Below, piece by piece: positions 23,630 to 33,524 of a stretch of DNA of 64,000 nt. Within the stretch, counting starts at the first letter, position 1, and each line of letters starts with the position of its first letter. The stretch spans positions 4,049,501-4,113,500 of the forward strand of contig WPIO01000028.1 in assembly GCA_009760855.2 (NCBI GenBank), in the 5' to 3' direction. Source of the DNA: Cristatella mucedo (lineage: Eukaryota > Bryozoa > Phylactolaemata > Cristatellidae). A program made the translations under genes and the position numbers. The notes under the pieces were generated by a model. The model was not told the DNA's origin, did no database searches, and worked only from the letters and a program-made list of their open reading frames with translations.

Positions 23630-24589
23630 ATGCTCAGATTGCTGAAGTTTAAACCGTTCAGAAAACTGAAAATTGTCCAGCGGCTTCTGGAAAGGAAGCG
23701 AGCCAAGAAGCTGAGGAGCGAGTCTGCAGCTGGCGACCTAGATGAGGTGTGCAGCATCGACGCTGCAGAGGCGGCTTCAGGCCGCAGCCGCGGCAGCAGC
23801 CACGAGAGCTCCGGCTCAGATCACGGCCACGAGAGCCCCAGTGGTCACCACACGACGGCGCACGACGGCGCGGCAGCTAAGAGCGCTGATACATCGGCCG
23901 AGCAAGCGTCCATGCTCGGCGACCATCGGTCAAGCAATGCCGGTGAACCCACAGCCGCCGAAGCATCCGACTCCTCTGCCAAGGTTGGTGATGGCAGCCT
24001 AGCGGTGGCAGCAGCTGTGGTGTCCGAAGTGCCATTCCACGTGAGAGTTCGGCAGGAGAATGCTACTGCCGGGCCACTGCCCAATCCTTTCGGGGACACT
24101 GCATACAAGAAACGGAAGAAGCCGAACAGTAGTGGCAGTGTGGGCTCCAGAAAGTCATTGCTGCAAAGGAACCGAGGCTCGGCTGCAGAAGATCGGCTTC
24201 GTGAGTCATACCGGAAGACCGCAGATGAAACTGGTGATGCACCTCTGGAGACTGGGTGGAGCCGCTCCAGCTCATGTGCTGCTGCTGCTGCCGCTGCCGA
24301 AGAAGCTGCTGCCGCTGCTGCTGCTGCTTGTACCAAGAGCATGCAGCCTATGTCGACTTCGAACTTCGTGCGCTCCCATCGGCACAGCATGCCGGAGGCA
24401 CGTGCGGCGGGCGCAGCAAGCCGGCTCCAACACCTGCGAAGGAGCTTCAGCCGTCGCACTTCGTCGGGCGGTGCAAGGTATGGCGAGCTCGTCAGCCGAC
24501 CGTCGGACTGCAGCTTGGCACCGGACTCGGCGCCGTCGGAGAGCAATGGCATCGAGGAAGAGACAGAGCCTCGGGTGACGGCCCGGCAG
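23630..24589 (+). CDS. Unknown gene exon 1
   Basis: 320 codons from the preferred Met to the Gln codon at a strong donor (GTGAGT). Without splicing, translation would run only 12 more codons to a stop. The GCT/GCC repeats around 24280-24330 encode two polyalanine tracts separated by two Glu residues. Confidence 0.55.
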
Positions 24590-25079
24590 GTGAGTGTCGG
24601 CTCTGTCGCTTGCCCGCCTGCCAACTAGGACTGCAGGACACTGCAGCAGCCCACACTTAGTCGGCACTCTTAGTCTGGCACGCGAGGCAGCGCTTGGGTC
24701 ATGCTTTAGTCGTCGTGCTCCTCCCCTCGCTGCAACAGAAGATCTGGCCTGGCCTTCCGTGTCTGGGCTGGATGCTGACCAAGCAAGGTCAAGGGCGTTG
24801 TCGCACCACCACCCCGGCGAGGCTTCGACGGTCGGCGCTTAAGACTTCACTCTGGGTGGTCAGCTTGCCGTCATCTTGTGCTGAACGCTCGCACTCGCCC
24901 GTGCTTTGCAGGTCGCCAAGGTCCTGAGGCGCTCGTTCCGGAAGAGCGGCAAGTATCTGAAGGATGGCGCCCAGCTGCTGTCGGCATCTGGCTTTGGCTG
25001 GGCCGGTGGCCTTGGCCTGGCCATGTCACCGGCATACTCGATTCCATTGCGGTTTGGCAGCATTAACACGACCGTATGA
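23630..25079 (+). CDS. Unrecognised basic low-complexity protein, two exons
   Basis: Exons 23630-24589 and 24912-25079 join in phase 0 (donor CAG|GTGAGT, acceptor TTTGCAG) to give 375 aa. The open frame extends back to 23417, but that part is Cys-rich and composition changes at Met 23630, so this start is preferred. Seen: a basic leucine-rich N-terminus (MLRLLKFKPFRKLKIVQRLL), a Ser/His/Ala-rich acidic linker, a basic PNPFGDTAYKKRKK segment, two alanine runs near 24280-24330, Arg/Ser-rich RRSFSRRTSSGG, then exon 2 with LRRSFRKSGKYLKDGAQLL and a Gly/Ala-rich hydrophobic stretch. The protein ends N-T-T-V, a class I PDZ-ligand pattern. I do not recognise the family. Codon third positions are GC-rich, unlike the flanks. 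ATTAAA at 25808 may be its polyadenylation signal. Confidence 0.6.
24912..25079 (+). CDS. Unknown gene exon 2 (terminal)
   Basis: 55 codons, VAKVLRRSFRKSGKYLKDG..., ending PLRFGSINTTV-stop. The frame is fixed by the phase-0 junction with exon 1. The sharp basic/amphipathic then hydrophobic Gly-rich pattern differs from the low-complexity exon 1 and looks constrained. Confidence 0.5.
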   Translation, partial: VAKVLRRSFRKSGKYLKDGAQLLSASGFGWAGGLGLAMSPAYSIPLRFGSINTTV

Positions 25080-25239
25080 GCACCGCCCACCCTCGATCCA
25101 CGGCACTGGCAGCTTCACAGCAGCTGCTACCGGCAGCTGCTGTGAAGCTGCCTTTGTGGCCAGCCTCTCTGTTCATTCCCCTTTGCCATCTCTCCCTCCT
25201 GCCATAGCTAAGCCTGCATCCAAGCTGATCCCTGACTAA

Positions 25240-27000
25240 ACAGAAAGCCAGGTTTAGATGCAGAAAGAATGTGATCGTCTACGGATCAAAGCTACTGATC
25301 AAGTGGCAATATCGAAGCAGCCATTGTCAGCCAGTCATTGGCCGCCTCTGCACTATGGATTGTCAGCGGAGAATGACATCGGCTGGCAGCTACACATGCA
25401 AGAGGCACGGTCATTTCTTAAGCTTTATATTTAGTCGTTTCGGGGTTGTTTTCACTCTGCGTGTCTAACCGCTGCTCGTCTCGGCATGCATTCCACTTGT
25501 TGACTTGCGATTTATTTTTACAGGACTGGGTAGTTACCCCTGGGGTTGGAGCCCACCCCACCCTTACCCGTGCAAAGCTGACCACGGACATCCAGGCTCT
25601 CTGTGTGTCCACCACATGTCATGTGCGGTACATAGTGAGCCGCTGAAGCAAACATGCATTCCCGTTCTTTGCATTGTGACCCGTGTGGGCACAAAACTGT
25701 CGGCATTGGCAGTCTGCAACTATGCAGTGTTTTACTATGCAGTTATCAACTGAAGTACTCAGGCATCCATTGGCAAATTTTTTCATGTTTATGTCCTAGA
25801 GATAATTATTAAAGCACTAACACGTACTTGGTGTCGTTGATTTAGCAAGTCTTCTAAAACGTGTACACTCGTCAGTGGTCTGCTCATAGGATGTAAAGCC
25901 GCACTGCCTAGCAACATAAGTCGCTGGACAGCCCTGGCCCTAGCGCTCACTTAAGCAGCAATAGTGGGTGGAAGGTTATCCAAGTTCGTGGGAGCAGCTG
26001 CATCTCGCAGACACCTGCAATACTTCGAAGGAAACTGCATAGTATGTGCCTGCCAAAAGTGCACCGGCCTGCCACTTCTCATGCTCCGGAGAACCGTATT
26101 ATCGTGTTATCGTGAGCTGCCCAAGTGAGTGGTACTCTGACTGTGCCAGCACCTGTTGCTGCATGCACCTTCGAACTCCCTTGTCTGGCTCCATATCGAT
26201 TCTCCGGCGCTATTCAGATTCGGGTCTCTCTGAGAAGCTCGATGCGTTTGAACCTCGAGCTGCTCGAGTGATTGTCTGCGGTGGCTGCCGAGAGAGCTGC
26301 AGTGGGTGCCGTGCACCAGGTGACCTGCACCACATGTCCTGCATCACCTGTCTTGCACCACCAATCATGGACGGCTGAAAGCAAACTTGGCTGGAGGCGC
26401 CTGGCATACTTTCGGAATCTAAGCTAGGCTGCTCGTCAGCGCCGGCTTGAGATCGATTTTGTGCAGCTCCACGCGCAGTTTTGCTGAGGTAAGCACCGTT
26501 GCCTCAGATGTGGGCACAGCAAGCAGCATCTGTGCATTTCTCTGACGGATTCCCTAACTGCGACGAGGTTAGCTTGAGCACAAGATGAAGGAGCAACAAC
26601 GGAGTGAGTGGCTGAACCGACAGCCTGACTGAAATGCGCCGTCCGACCCCTGTGGCCTTGGTATCGCAGTACGAGAGTGAAGATTTTGTCGTGCAACCTT
26701 CGAGTTAAAACGAGGCCCTATTCTGTGCAGGTAAACACTATAACTGGCTTACCATCCTAGCCAGTCTGGATGGACTGCGTAGCCGGGAGAGCCTACATTG
26801 ATGGCTGCCACCGAGGCGACCTTGACCCTGATTGAAGCAAGGGACTCCCTGGGGCGTTCCTCTTCGGCAGCCAGCAAAAGGACTACTCTTTGCTATGCAT
26901 CTCGCATCGAAGGAGCCAGTGAGCCTCAGCCCTTTTGGACCGGTCGAAAGGCCGTACCAAGCTCCTCGACGTGTTCCTTCAGCCCTCCTATGATGTATTG
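25240..27000. other. Downstream flank of the unknown gene
   Basis: Probably 3' UTR to about 25830 (ATTAAA at 25808), then unassigned sequence. No further exon is recognised. Composition stays fairly GC-rich to about 27000, so an unseen exon is possible. Confidence 0.4.
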
Positions 27001-27009
27001 CCCAGGGTA

Positions 27010-27098
27010 AGGCCAATATAATAATAATAATACATTTGTATAGTGCCCTCGGAGTACTTAATCTCTTTCGAGAGACTTTACAAACGCTGTAAAGAACG
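27010..27098 (-). mobile_element. LINE family B tail fragment
   Basis: An ATAATAATAATA start, then GTGCCCTCGGAGTACTTAAT and TTTACAAACGCTGTAAAG: the reverse complement of the family B hairpin tail. Confidence 0.6.
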
Positions 27099-28254
27099 CA
27101 GGATTGAATTATTAGTGGTAGTATGGTGAAGGTTTGGCATCCACCTCTTTGGGCCTCATCGGGGCTACATTTCTGGCATTGTGCGGGCTGGCTCACCTAA
27201 TCGTCATTTGCATGGGCCCGTTAGCTAATCTCGCTAGAAGAACAGTGCCCATCCACCCTTTGCTGAACCGGCTGTGCAACAAGTACTGTAGAAAAAAGTC
27301 ACCAACAGCACGTAGTGCGTGTAGGTGGGCATTTTAGTGGCCGTGGGTCTCATTCGTGCTATTCAGGAGCAAATCCGATCACTGTCTTGCAGTCCATGCA
27401 CAGCGCAGACTTGCTTTGAGCAAAGGCAGTGGCTGTGCAACGGTAGTGGTTGGCTAGCAGGTGTGTAATAAGCCTACTGGTAACCAAAATGATATTTTCG
27501 CGTACTTCTGTTGCCTCTGTGCCGGCATCGGGAATCTTGCAATGCCAGGTCAAGAACAGCCTATACGATAAGCTAGCCTTTGCGATAAACTCAAGCACTA
27601 ACTGTACCCACTAACTATGTCCAATGTCAGAGAGACTTGACAAACCTACTAAGCAACTGGCTCGGGAGTCCACCTGCCAGGTGTTTTTCCAAAACCTCTT
27701 GTCGAAAACGTCACTGATCCCAGCTGGGCTGGGTTGGGCAGGGTCTCGTGCCCACAACGCAGAGATGTGTGCAATTTAGGTTGGACTACTGCTTTCTGGG
27801 TGTCCTTGGAGGGTCAGCTCAGCAGTGAACCGAAATACCTAATAGTTAGCTGCCATCGAAGCACAGCCAATGAAAATGCATTTGCTTACACCAGATCGTC
27901 CGCTGCACTGACGCCCTATCTTGCCACTGTGTATATAGCTAGTTCAAGTGCACCGTTTCACTCACACTGCACAACTGCAGATTTTGGAAAGTCGGTTATG
28001 CTGTTTTGAACAGGCTAAAGCGAGTCGTCGAACGAAAGAAGGGCTAGTTTATTGTCCTGAGAACAGCCGAGGGCTCGACGAGACTGATGCTGCAGTAGCA
28101 TGCTAGCTAGGTAGGAAGCAGCCAAGCCCTGGCTGCACGCCCGCCCTCTCTAGCTCGGGCCGAGGATTTCATCTGTCTTGAAGTAGAGGTCGGCTAATCC
28201 AACCGCCCCAGAAGAGCCTTGGCGGCTTTCACCCGGTTTGCAAATGGGTATTAC

Positions 28255-28345
28255 AGGAGTGCCTGCTGCATGACTCGAACCAATGACTTGGATCGTCAAG
28301 TTGACGAACATCCGCTGCTTGCTCCAGTGGGGCCAGCCACATTAG
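28255..28345 (-). mobile_element. SINE-2-like tRNA-derived head, diverged
   Basis: Minus strand: GGCCCCACTGGAGCAAGC as A-box region and TTGGTTCGAGTCATG as B-box. No LINE-like tail is visible. Confidence 0.35.
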
Positions 28346-28544
28346 CTACTTTAGCAAAGAGGACGTGCGGTCAAATTTCTTGTATACAGCTACTAGACCG
28401 TCGGCCATTTGCATTAGTAGCTGGGTGAAGCTTGATTGCATTAACCGTAAGCCACACAGGAACTGCACGTTCCTAGCGGTCGGTGGACATCCCGCAAAAC
28501 CACTATCCGGTCGAGCTGGGAGTTAAGCGTATTAGTAGCAATAC

Positions 28545-28815
28545 ATTAATATAATAATAATAATAATTCACTTGATAAAGCGCCCTCAGAGAACTTAATC
28601 TCTCTCTAGGCGCTTTACTACTATAGCGACATAGGCGAACTATATCTCTTTCTTGGCACTTTACAAGTCCGGCAAGAGAAGCAGGCCAATTGATGCAACT
28701 GTGAGTCTCCGCTTTTGCTGCCGACTACTGCTGCCTGTTGTTATAACAATAATAATATATTTGCTATAGCGCCCTCAGAGAACTCAATCTCTTTCTAGGC
28801 ACTTTACATTTATGC
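28545..28815 (-). mobile_element. Three adjacent LINE family B tail fragments
   Basis: Tails at 28548-28625, about 28628-28670 and 28742-28812 each show the AGCGCCCTCAGAGAACTTAA-type block followed by the CTTTACA end. All are on the minus strand, and the first and third carry (AAT)n starts. They are either separate truncated insertions or a local duplication. Confidence 0.55.
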
Positions 28816-28849
28816 CTCTGAGCAGTCGTATTTTTAACGAGCAGACAGG

Positions 28850-30180
28850 CGGCGGTAGTCCAGGCTAGCCGATTTTCTCGCTAAGTAAATGAGCAGTACC
28901 ATCTGCTCTTCACTTTCCACTACCTCCGGAAACGACAGCGATGCGGCGGTCAGCGTCGTTGTTGCCTCTGGATGCGGAGTCGGTGGCACAGACGGCACGC
29001 ACGAATGCAAAGTGGTGCCGCTCGCTAATCGACTCGATGTTGGCACGCCGCTCCATTGGGCCCAGTGTCCCAACTTGGTGCGGACAAGTTGGAGTTAGTA
29101 ACCGAACGCTTCGACAGCTAGCGACCATTGTTTTGCTGAGCACCGGTATTGGAGCGAGAAGACAATCCACACAGATGGTCGCCAGCGCCACTTCGGGGAG
29201 GCTCTGCGCGCCCACTCGCTTCCGGAGTGCGCCCCGGCGGAAGGGTTGGGGGGGGGGGCTCGCGCCAGCGTCCGAGCCGATTGGTCGCTCGCCAAAAAAG
29301 CAAGCACGCCCGGCCCACCGGTAGTAGCCGATGCCGGCTTGGCAACGCTGACGCCATGGAAGCTCCATCTATGAAGGAGATTCTCAAGGAGAGGTGGAAG
29401 CAGCATTATCGCAATCGGTCATTTCTTATAACCTATAGGCAGGCAAACTATGTCGGCGTTTCGTACACGCTGTACGCCTTTTTCGTAGGATACTACTGTA
29501 AGTTGGCAGCGCACCGTCGCTCGCGTGGGGGCGGGGGATACGTAGAGCCGACCCCTGGAATGCCGGCGCGATGCGAACGACAGCTCCTCCTCCCCACCGA
29601 ACGACTGGAATGCGAGGATGTTATTTCGACGAGCGAGCGAGCTGGAGTTTATGCGCTGCAGCGCAGCAGCTTAGATTCGATTGAGTCGCGTGTAAGTACA
29701 CGGCTGGACGTGTTCGCCAGGGGATCGCATCGGCTGCTGCGGGCAATGGAAGAACGAAACAGAAAGCATACGCGCAGCCCAACGGAAACGGTCTGGAGCA
29801 AGCGATGCCGAGATTCATACGGCCGCTCTCTGCGATCGTTTGCGCGCTTAGCGGCTAGCCGAAGAGGGGAGCGTCCAGCAGCGCGGGGCGAGGCAGCCGA
29901 CCCGCACGGCTTGACGCTGTGACGAAGTGAGCGGCGGCGTCTGGCTGGGCAGCGCTGGCAGGTCAGCGCCTCGGCGAGCCTCCTCCCCCTCCTCCATTTG
30001 CAATTCCCTCACGCCTGTTCCGGAAGCGCGCGACGGCGGCGTGGGCAGCCAGCCTCGCATGGGCAGGAGCCGCTGACCTGTCCCGTAGCGTCGCCGCCCC
30101 GCGCTCGTTGGCTTCACCGGTTTAGCGCAGAGCCGCGGCACTCGTCCGGTGCTCGCGAGCGCCTCGCTTGTAACGCGAGC
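28850..30180 (+). promoter_or_regulatory. GC- and CpG-rich block upstream of the DHHC gene
   Basis: The base composition rises sharply from the AT-rich flanks, with many CG dinucleotides, and stays high through the coding exons. This is typical of a promoter and 5' UTR region, although coding sequence here is GC-rich as well. No TATA box stands out. The block also contains the orphan exon at 29356-29497. Confidence 0.4.
29356..29497 (+). CDS. Orphan first-exon candidate, 47 aa with a membrane helix
   Basis: The ATG sits in a strong Kozak context (GACGCCATGG). The 47 codons MEAPSMKEILKERWKQHYRN... contain a basic amphipathic start and one hydrophobic segment (VGVSYTLYAFFVGYY), and end at a perfect GTAAGT donor in phase 1. 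It could be the first exon of a small membrane protein; the pattern loosely recalls complex I accessory subunits such as NDUFC2, but not enough to name it. It could also be an alternative first exon of the DHHC gene: splicing to the CAG at 30237 would keep frame. No partner exon was confirmed. Confidence 0.4.
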
Positions 30181-30182
30181 AG

Positions 30183-30434
30183 ATGAGCGGAGACGCCATC
30201 GAAAGCCGACTCGAAAGACGCTCTCTCGATAGCGCAGCCGTCCTCGCCTGCACGAGCACCTACCTGTCCGCCCGCGTCGTTGTAGACGCCATGTTCCGTC
30301 TTATACCGCTCGTTTACGACGTCGGCGACGGAAATGGTAGCCTTCTCGTTCCGAGACTACTGGCGACTTTCATATTGTTCGAGCTGTTATGCAATTGGAT
30401 GCAATGCGCGAGGAAGTACCTAAACGCCGTGCGG
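30183..30434 (+). CDS. DHHC palmitoyltransferase exon 1
   Basis: Encodes 84 residues with the first two predicted membrane helices, ending KYLNAVR at donor GTAAGC. If an upstream exon is used, the acceptor-like CAG at 30235-30237 would be an alternative start of this exon. Confidence 0.8.
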
Positions 30435-31197
30435 GTAAGCGTGGCTGTCTGTGGCGTTCCGCTCGATGGCCGTGAGCCGACGCTGCTACGTGGGCAGCGC
30501 TGCCACCGAATCGCATTATCGCTGCGACGATGGTTTTCAGGTGCAGAAAGGTGACGGCGACAGAAACCCGAGCGACGGTAGTGCCAGCGGACGCGACGCC
30601 GCGCCGCAGCAGCTGCCTGCAGCCGGCTGGCGGCACTGCCCAATATGCCAGCTCTACGCTCCGCCGAGGTCGCATCATTGCAAGCTGTGTCAGGCGTGCA
30701 TGCTGAAGCACGACCACCATTGCTTCTTCACTGCAGGCTGCATAGGGTTTCACACGCAGCGCAACTTCCTCTATCTTTCCCTCTGGACAATTGCCGGGCA
30801 CGCGTACGTGACTTACCTGATCGCTCGCTGCTACGCGCACCTGTCGATCCCGTCCGCGTCATCCTGGTCGGCCTACATAATCGTGCTCACTCCAATTCAC
30901 TGGCTCATCGGTCACGTGTCGCTCGGCGAAGCGCTCGCCGTTGTGCAGATCTACTTGGCGCTTCCTGTCTTCGTCGTGGCAGTCTTCTACGCGTTTGTGG
31001 GTATTCTGCTGGCTTGCCGTAACCAGACGCTCTGGGAGCTCGGCAAGGGAATCACCAAGTACGACGTCGGCTTTTTCGAGAACATGCGCAGCGCATTGGG
31101 GAGCGACTGGCTGCTCGGCCTGATTGTGCCTTGGTGGCCTACTTTGCCCGGCGACGGCTACAGCTATCCTCTGAGCAAGCAGCTGAAAGTCAGCTGA
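30183..31197 (+). CDS. DHHC-type palmitoyltransferase, ZDHHC22/ZDHHC24-like, two exons
   Basis: Family role: membrane S-acyltransferase that moves palmitate onto protein cysteines at the Golgi or ER. Exons 30183-30434 and 30541-31197 join in phase 0 (donor GTAAGC, acceptor TTTTCAG) to give 302 aa. A zinc-binding Cys-rich domain starts near residue 115 (HCPIC, HHCKLCQAC) and holds the catalytic DHHC at about 142-145, followed by C151. Four membrane segments are visible: about 20-45, 57-75, 159-182 and 215-240. After the last comes QTLWE, a variant of the TTxE motif. The close resemblance in LKHDHHCFF, DWLLGLIVP and LPGDG points to the ZDHHC22/24 branch; which of the two is not decidable by eye. 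An in-frame TAA at 30171 fixes the upstream limit unless an earlier exon is spliced in. The 3' UTR holds a (GA)n tract, and AATAAA is at 31762. Confidence 0.88.
30541..31197 (+). CDS. DHHC palmitoyltransferase exon 2 (catalytic)
   Basis: Starts VQKGDGDRNPSDG, a hydrophilic linker, followed by the Cys-rich DHHC domain, helices 3 and 4 and the C-terminal tail ending LKVS-stop. The open frame extends upstream into the intron, but the TTTTCAG acceptor and the N-terminal exon make splicing at 30541 more likely. Confidence 0.9.
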   Translation: MQKGDGDRNPSDGSASGRDAAPQQLPAAGWRHCPICQLYAPPRSHHCKLCQACMLKHDHHCFFTAGCIGFHTQRNFLYLSLWTIAGHAYVTYLIARCYAHLSIPSASSWSAYIIVLTPIHWLIGHVSLGEALAVVQIYLALPVFVVAVFYAFVGILLACRNQTLWELGKGITKYDVGFFENMRSALGSDWLLGLIVPWWPTLPGDGYSYPLSKQLKVS

Positions 31198-31318
31198 TCG
31201 GCGACCGGAAACCAGTCGCCAAGTCACCAGTCCCGATTGAGACGTAGGCGAAGATTAGCTACTTCAGCGGCGTTGGCCAGACTCCTTCTTTCTACTGTAG
31301 CTCCCTTAAAGTGCTGGG

Positions 31319-31321
<3 letters not shown>

Positions 31322-31382
<61 letters not shown>
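31322..31382 (+). repeat. (GA)n microsatellite in the DHHC 3' UTR
   Basis: About 30 uninterrupted GA units, 125 nt after the stop codon and before the AATAAA, so it is probably transcribed. Confidence 0.97.
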
Positions 31383-31383
<1 letters not shown>

Positions 31384-31761
31384 ACGCTGACCAACTTAAA
31401 GTGCAAAGTGCTTTACTAGCGGCATTCCGTACCGTCTGGTGAGAGAGTGTCTGTATAGGTCACTCGGGACGCCCACTGTTTTGGCAGTTTTGTTGCCCAG
31501 AGTATAATTTCTTTCGATGATGAAATTACATTTTTTATATTTCAGTCGCTTCACCACTTATCAGTTTTGGTGGCGAATACGGTGCACCTAAGCCACCCGT
31601 GACTCGTTTTTTACTATCGAGCGTGTACGTACACCACCTGTGACTGCATGACACTGCTGTAACACTCGAAAAGATGATTTCTCAGTATTTCCATGTCAGT
31701 TAATTTTTTTCAGTCACTTTTTCGTAGCATGTCCTAAGTGATAGCTCTGAAATATGTGTTC

Positions 31762-31767
31762 AATAAA
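31762..31767 (+). terminator. Polyadenylation signal AATAAA of the DHHC gene
   Basis: AATAAA about 565 nt after the stop, followed by a T-rich stretch. It defines a likely 3' UTR of 31198 to about 31790 that includes the (GA)n tract. Confidence 0.5.
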
Positions 31768-32394
31768 TGAATTGCCTCAACTTTTATTGTTCATACATCA
31801 CTTTTATTGAACCGATTATCATTACATTTTGAAATCTTACTATACCAATTTTGAATATACCTATCCATTATTTAAGAGTCTGAGGGATGAAAGCGGAAAC
31901 ATCTCTGAAAGAGAAAAGAAAATTCTGTATATCTGGACCACACTCGCCCTGTTTGCCACCTACAGAGAAACTCATTTGAGCAAAATTTTTATGAGATCTC
32001 TGAAGCGCTGATATGCACCCAATTTGTTTAAACGCACAATAATGGCAGAGAAGTATTGAAATCAAAAATCACCATCAATTACTGTGACTGAATAGCTTAA
32101 AATATTAGACTGCTCTTGGTTTAGCAGCGACCTGCAATATGATCTGTGCGATCACGGCAAATAAAAAAAAGAAAATTATTTTTCCCAACACTGACTGTCG
32201 CTCTAGTGGTGACACACATTAATGGGGCAAAGTATTCCAGTGTTTGTTGGCTACTTAGTACACGCCACGACGTAGGGGGATGTCCTAGAAGCTGAGCTCA
32301 ATAGTAGCTACAGGAGTACAGATTTATACACGGAAAATGCGGAGATTTTTATTCCTGTACTAGAATTAGAGACACCCAAAATAGCTAGATGATC

Positions 32395-32580
32395 ACCGTG
32401 ATGGCACACTGGGTAAGGCGGTTGCTTTCACGGCCTCGGTCCCGAGGTCGTGGGTTCGATTCCTGCGGTGGGGCGATCCTTTATCGCCACTGCAAGCGGT
32501 GGTGATAGCCGTAAAGGCTCTTCTGTCGCTATACAATGAGGCTGTTTTAATCAGCTAGGATTTATTTATTTATTTATTAC
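32395..32580 (+). mobile_element. SINE-1 copy 9
   Basis: ACCGTGATGGCACACTGGGT, the hairpin, B-box GGGTTCGATTCC, the body and a (TTTA)n tail of four or five units. Confidence 0.85.
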
Positions 32581-32611
32581 GGAAAAACCCATGCGCTCGG
32601 ATGACCCTGAA

Positions 32612-32675
32612 CCTGAAAAATTCAACAGCTCAAAGAGAGCTTGAACCTCTATTCAGGCACTTTACAGCTCTGTGC
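32612..32675 (-). mobile_element. SINE-2/LINE B tail fragment
   Basis: CTCAAAGAGAGCTTGAACCT followed by CTATTCAGGCACTTTACAGC, the reverse complement of the shared tail. Confidence 0.45.
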
Positions 32676-32924
32676 AAGAGAAACAGTAGAGTGATGTTAT
32701 AACATCTACTAGATACTGTAATGCTTACACTTCCTGTTGGGAGTGCAAGGCACTACTTTTAACTTGAGAGCGGTAAATTAACAATAGGCATATCTTTTAA
32801 TTATAGCAGTCAATCGTTGTGCTTCCCAAGGCTCATGATTTACGGGAGAGAGAGGATATCGCGCCTATTATAATTTCCTTAACCGACGTCTCTTTACCTA
32901 TGGGCATTATCACAGCATTTAGGT

Positions 32925-33520
32925 CCCCTGCGATTCGTTCTTTAGGTGCTTATGCGTGCTGACACTGCACGCTCCCACTAACCATACTTATGTCATGTCA
33001 TGTCTCATGTATCTCCGTCAGTAACTCCACAAAGTCATAAAGACCATGTGGGTGTACGCAGGAGAGTTTTGTATAGCGCACTCACAGCCTAAGCGGCTTT
33101 CGGTACGTATTCGGTACCCAACAGACTTCGTCTCACGCAACAAAGAGAAAGTGGGAAGCATAGCAGAGTTAGGAGAGCAGTTGAGGTAGTGAGTAGCATA
33201 GAAGTAGCAGTTCAGGACCGCTGAAAAAGATGTGCCATAGTCGGCAGTTGGAGAGTAGATGTCATTGCGTAAGAATTGTGGAAGCGAGTTCCACAGTCTA
33301 GGTTCTGCAGAGCTAAAGCTTCTGTCGCCAACTGTCTTTAAGCGGATGTATGCTGACCATAAGCATGTCACCCCTAACCATGTTATTCTTGTTGTTTATT
33401 GAGCATACTACCACTAACCATTCAATCGTGCTTCTTTTTCAGCAATGTACAGCGCCTAGAAAGAGATTGAGTTCTCCAAGGGTGCTCTATAAAATGTATC
33501 ATTATTATTATTAGCTTACT
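32925..33520 (+). mobile_element. LINE family B 3' UTR interrupted by LINE A
   Basis: The first part (GTGCTTATGCGTGCTGACAC to CTAACCATACTTA) continues after a LINE A block at TGCTGACCATAAGCATGTCA and runs to AGCGCCTAGAAAGAGATTGA and an ATTATTATTATT tail. Confidence 0.7.
33003..33350 (-). mobile_element. LINE family A fragment nested in LINE B UTR
   Basis: CTCATGTATCTCCGTCAGTA to CTGTCTTTAAGCGGA, reverse-oriented. Open frame of 117 codons with AEPRLWNSLPQFLRND. Both sides are LINE B 3' UTR. Confidence 0.75.
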
Positions 33521-33524
33521 GCAG

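Noticed and set aside
23845..24667. Long minus-strand frames (259 and 131 codons) opposite the unknown gene
   Set aside because: Antisense shadows of a GC-rich exon. The plus frame has the matching splice sites and downstream exon.
28910..29406. Minus-strand frames of 89-152 codons
   Set aside because: CpG-rich DNA has few stops on any strand; no motif or splice pattern was found.
29149..29922. 257-codon plus-strand frame around the orphan exon
   Set aside because: Only 29356-29497 has a Kozak start and a donor; the rest is low-complexity Arg/Gly/Ser translation of CpG-rich DNA.
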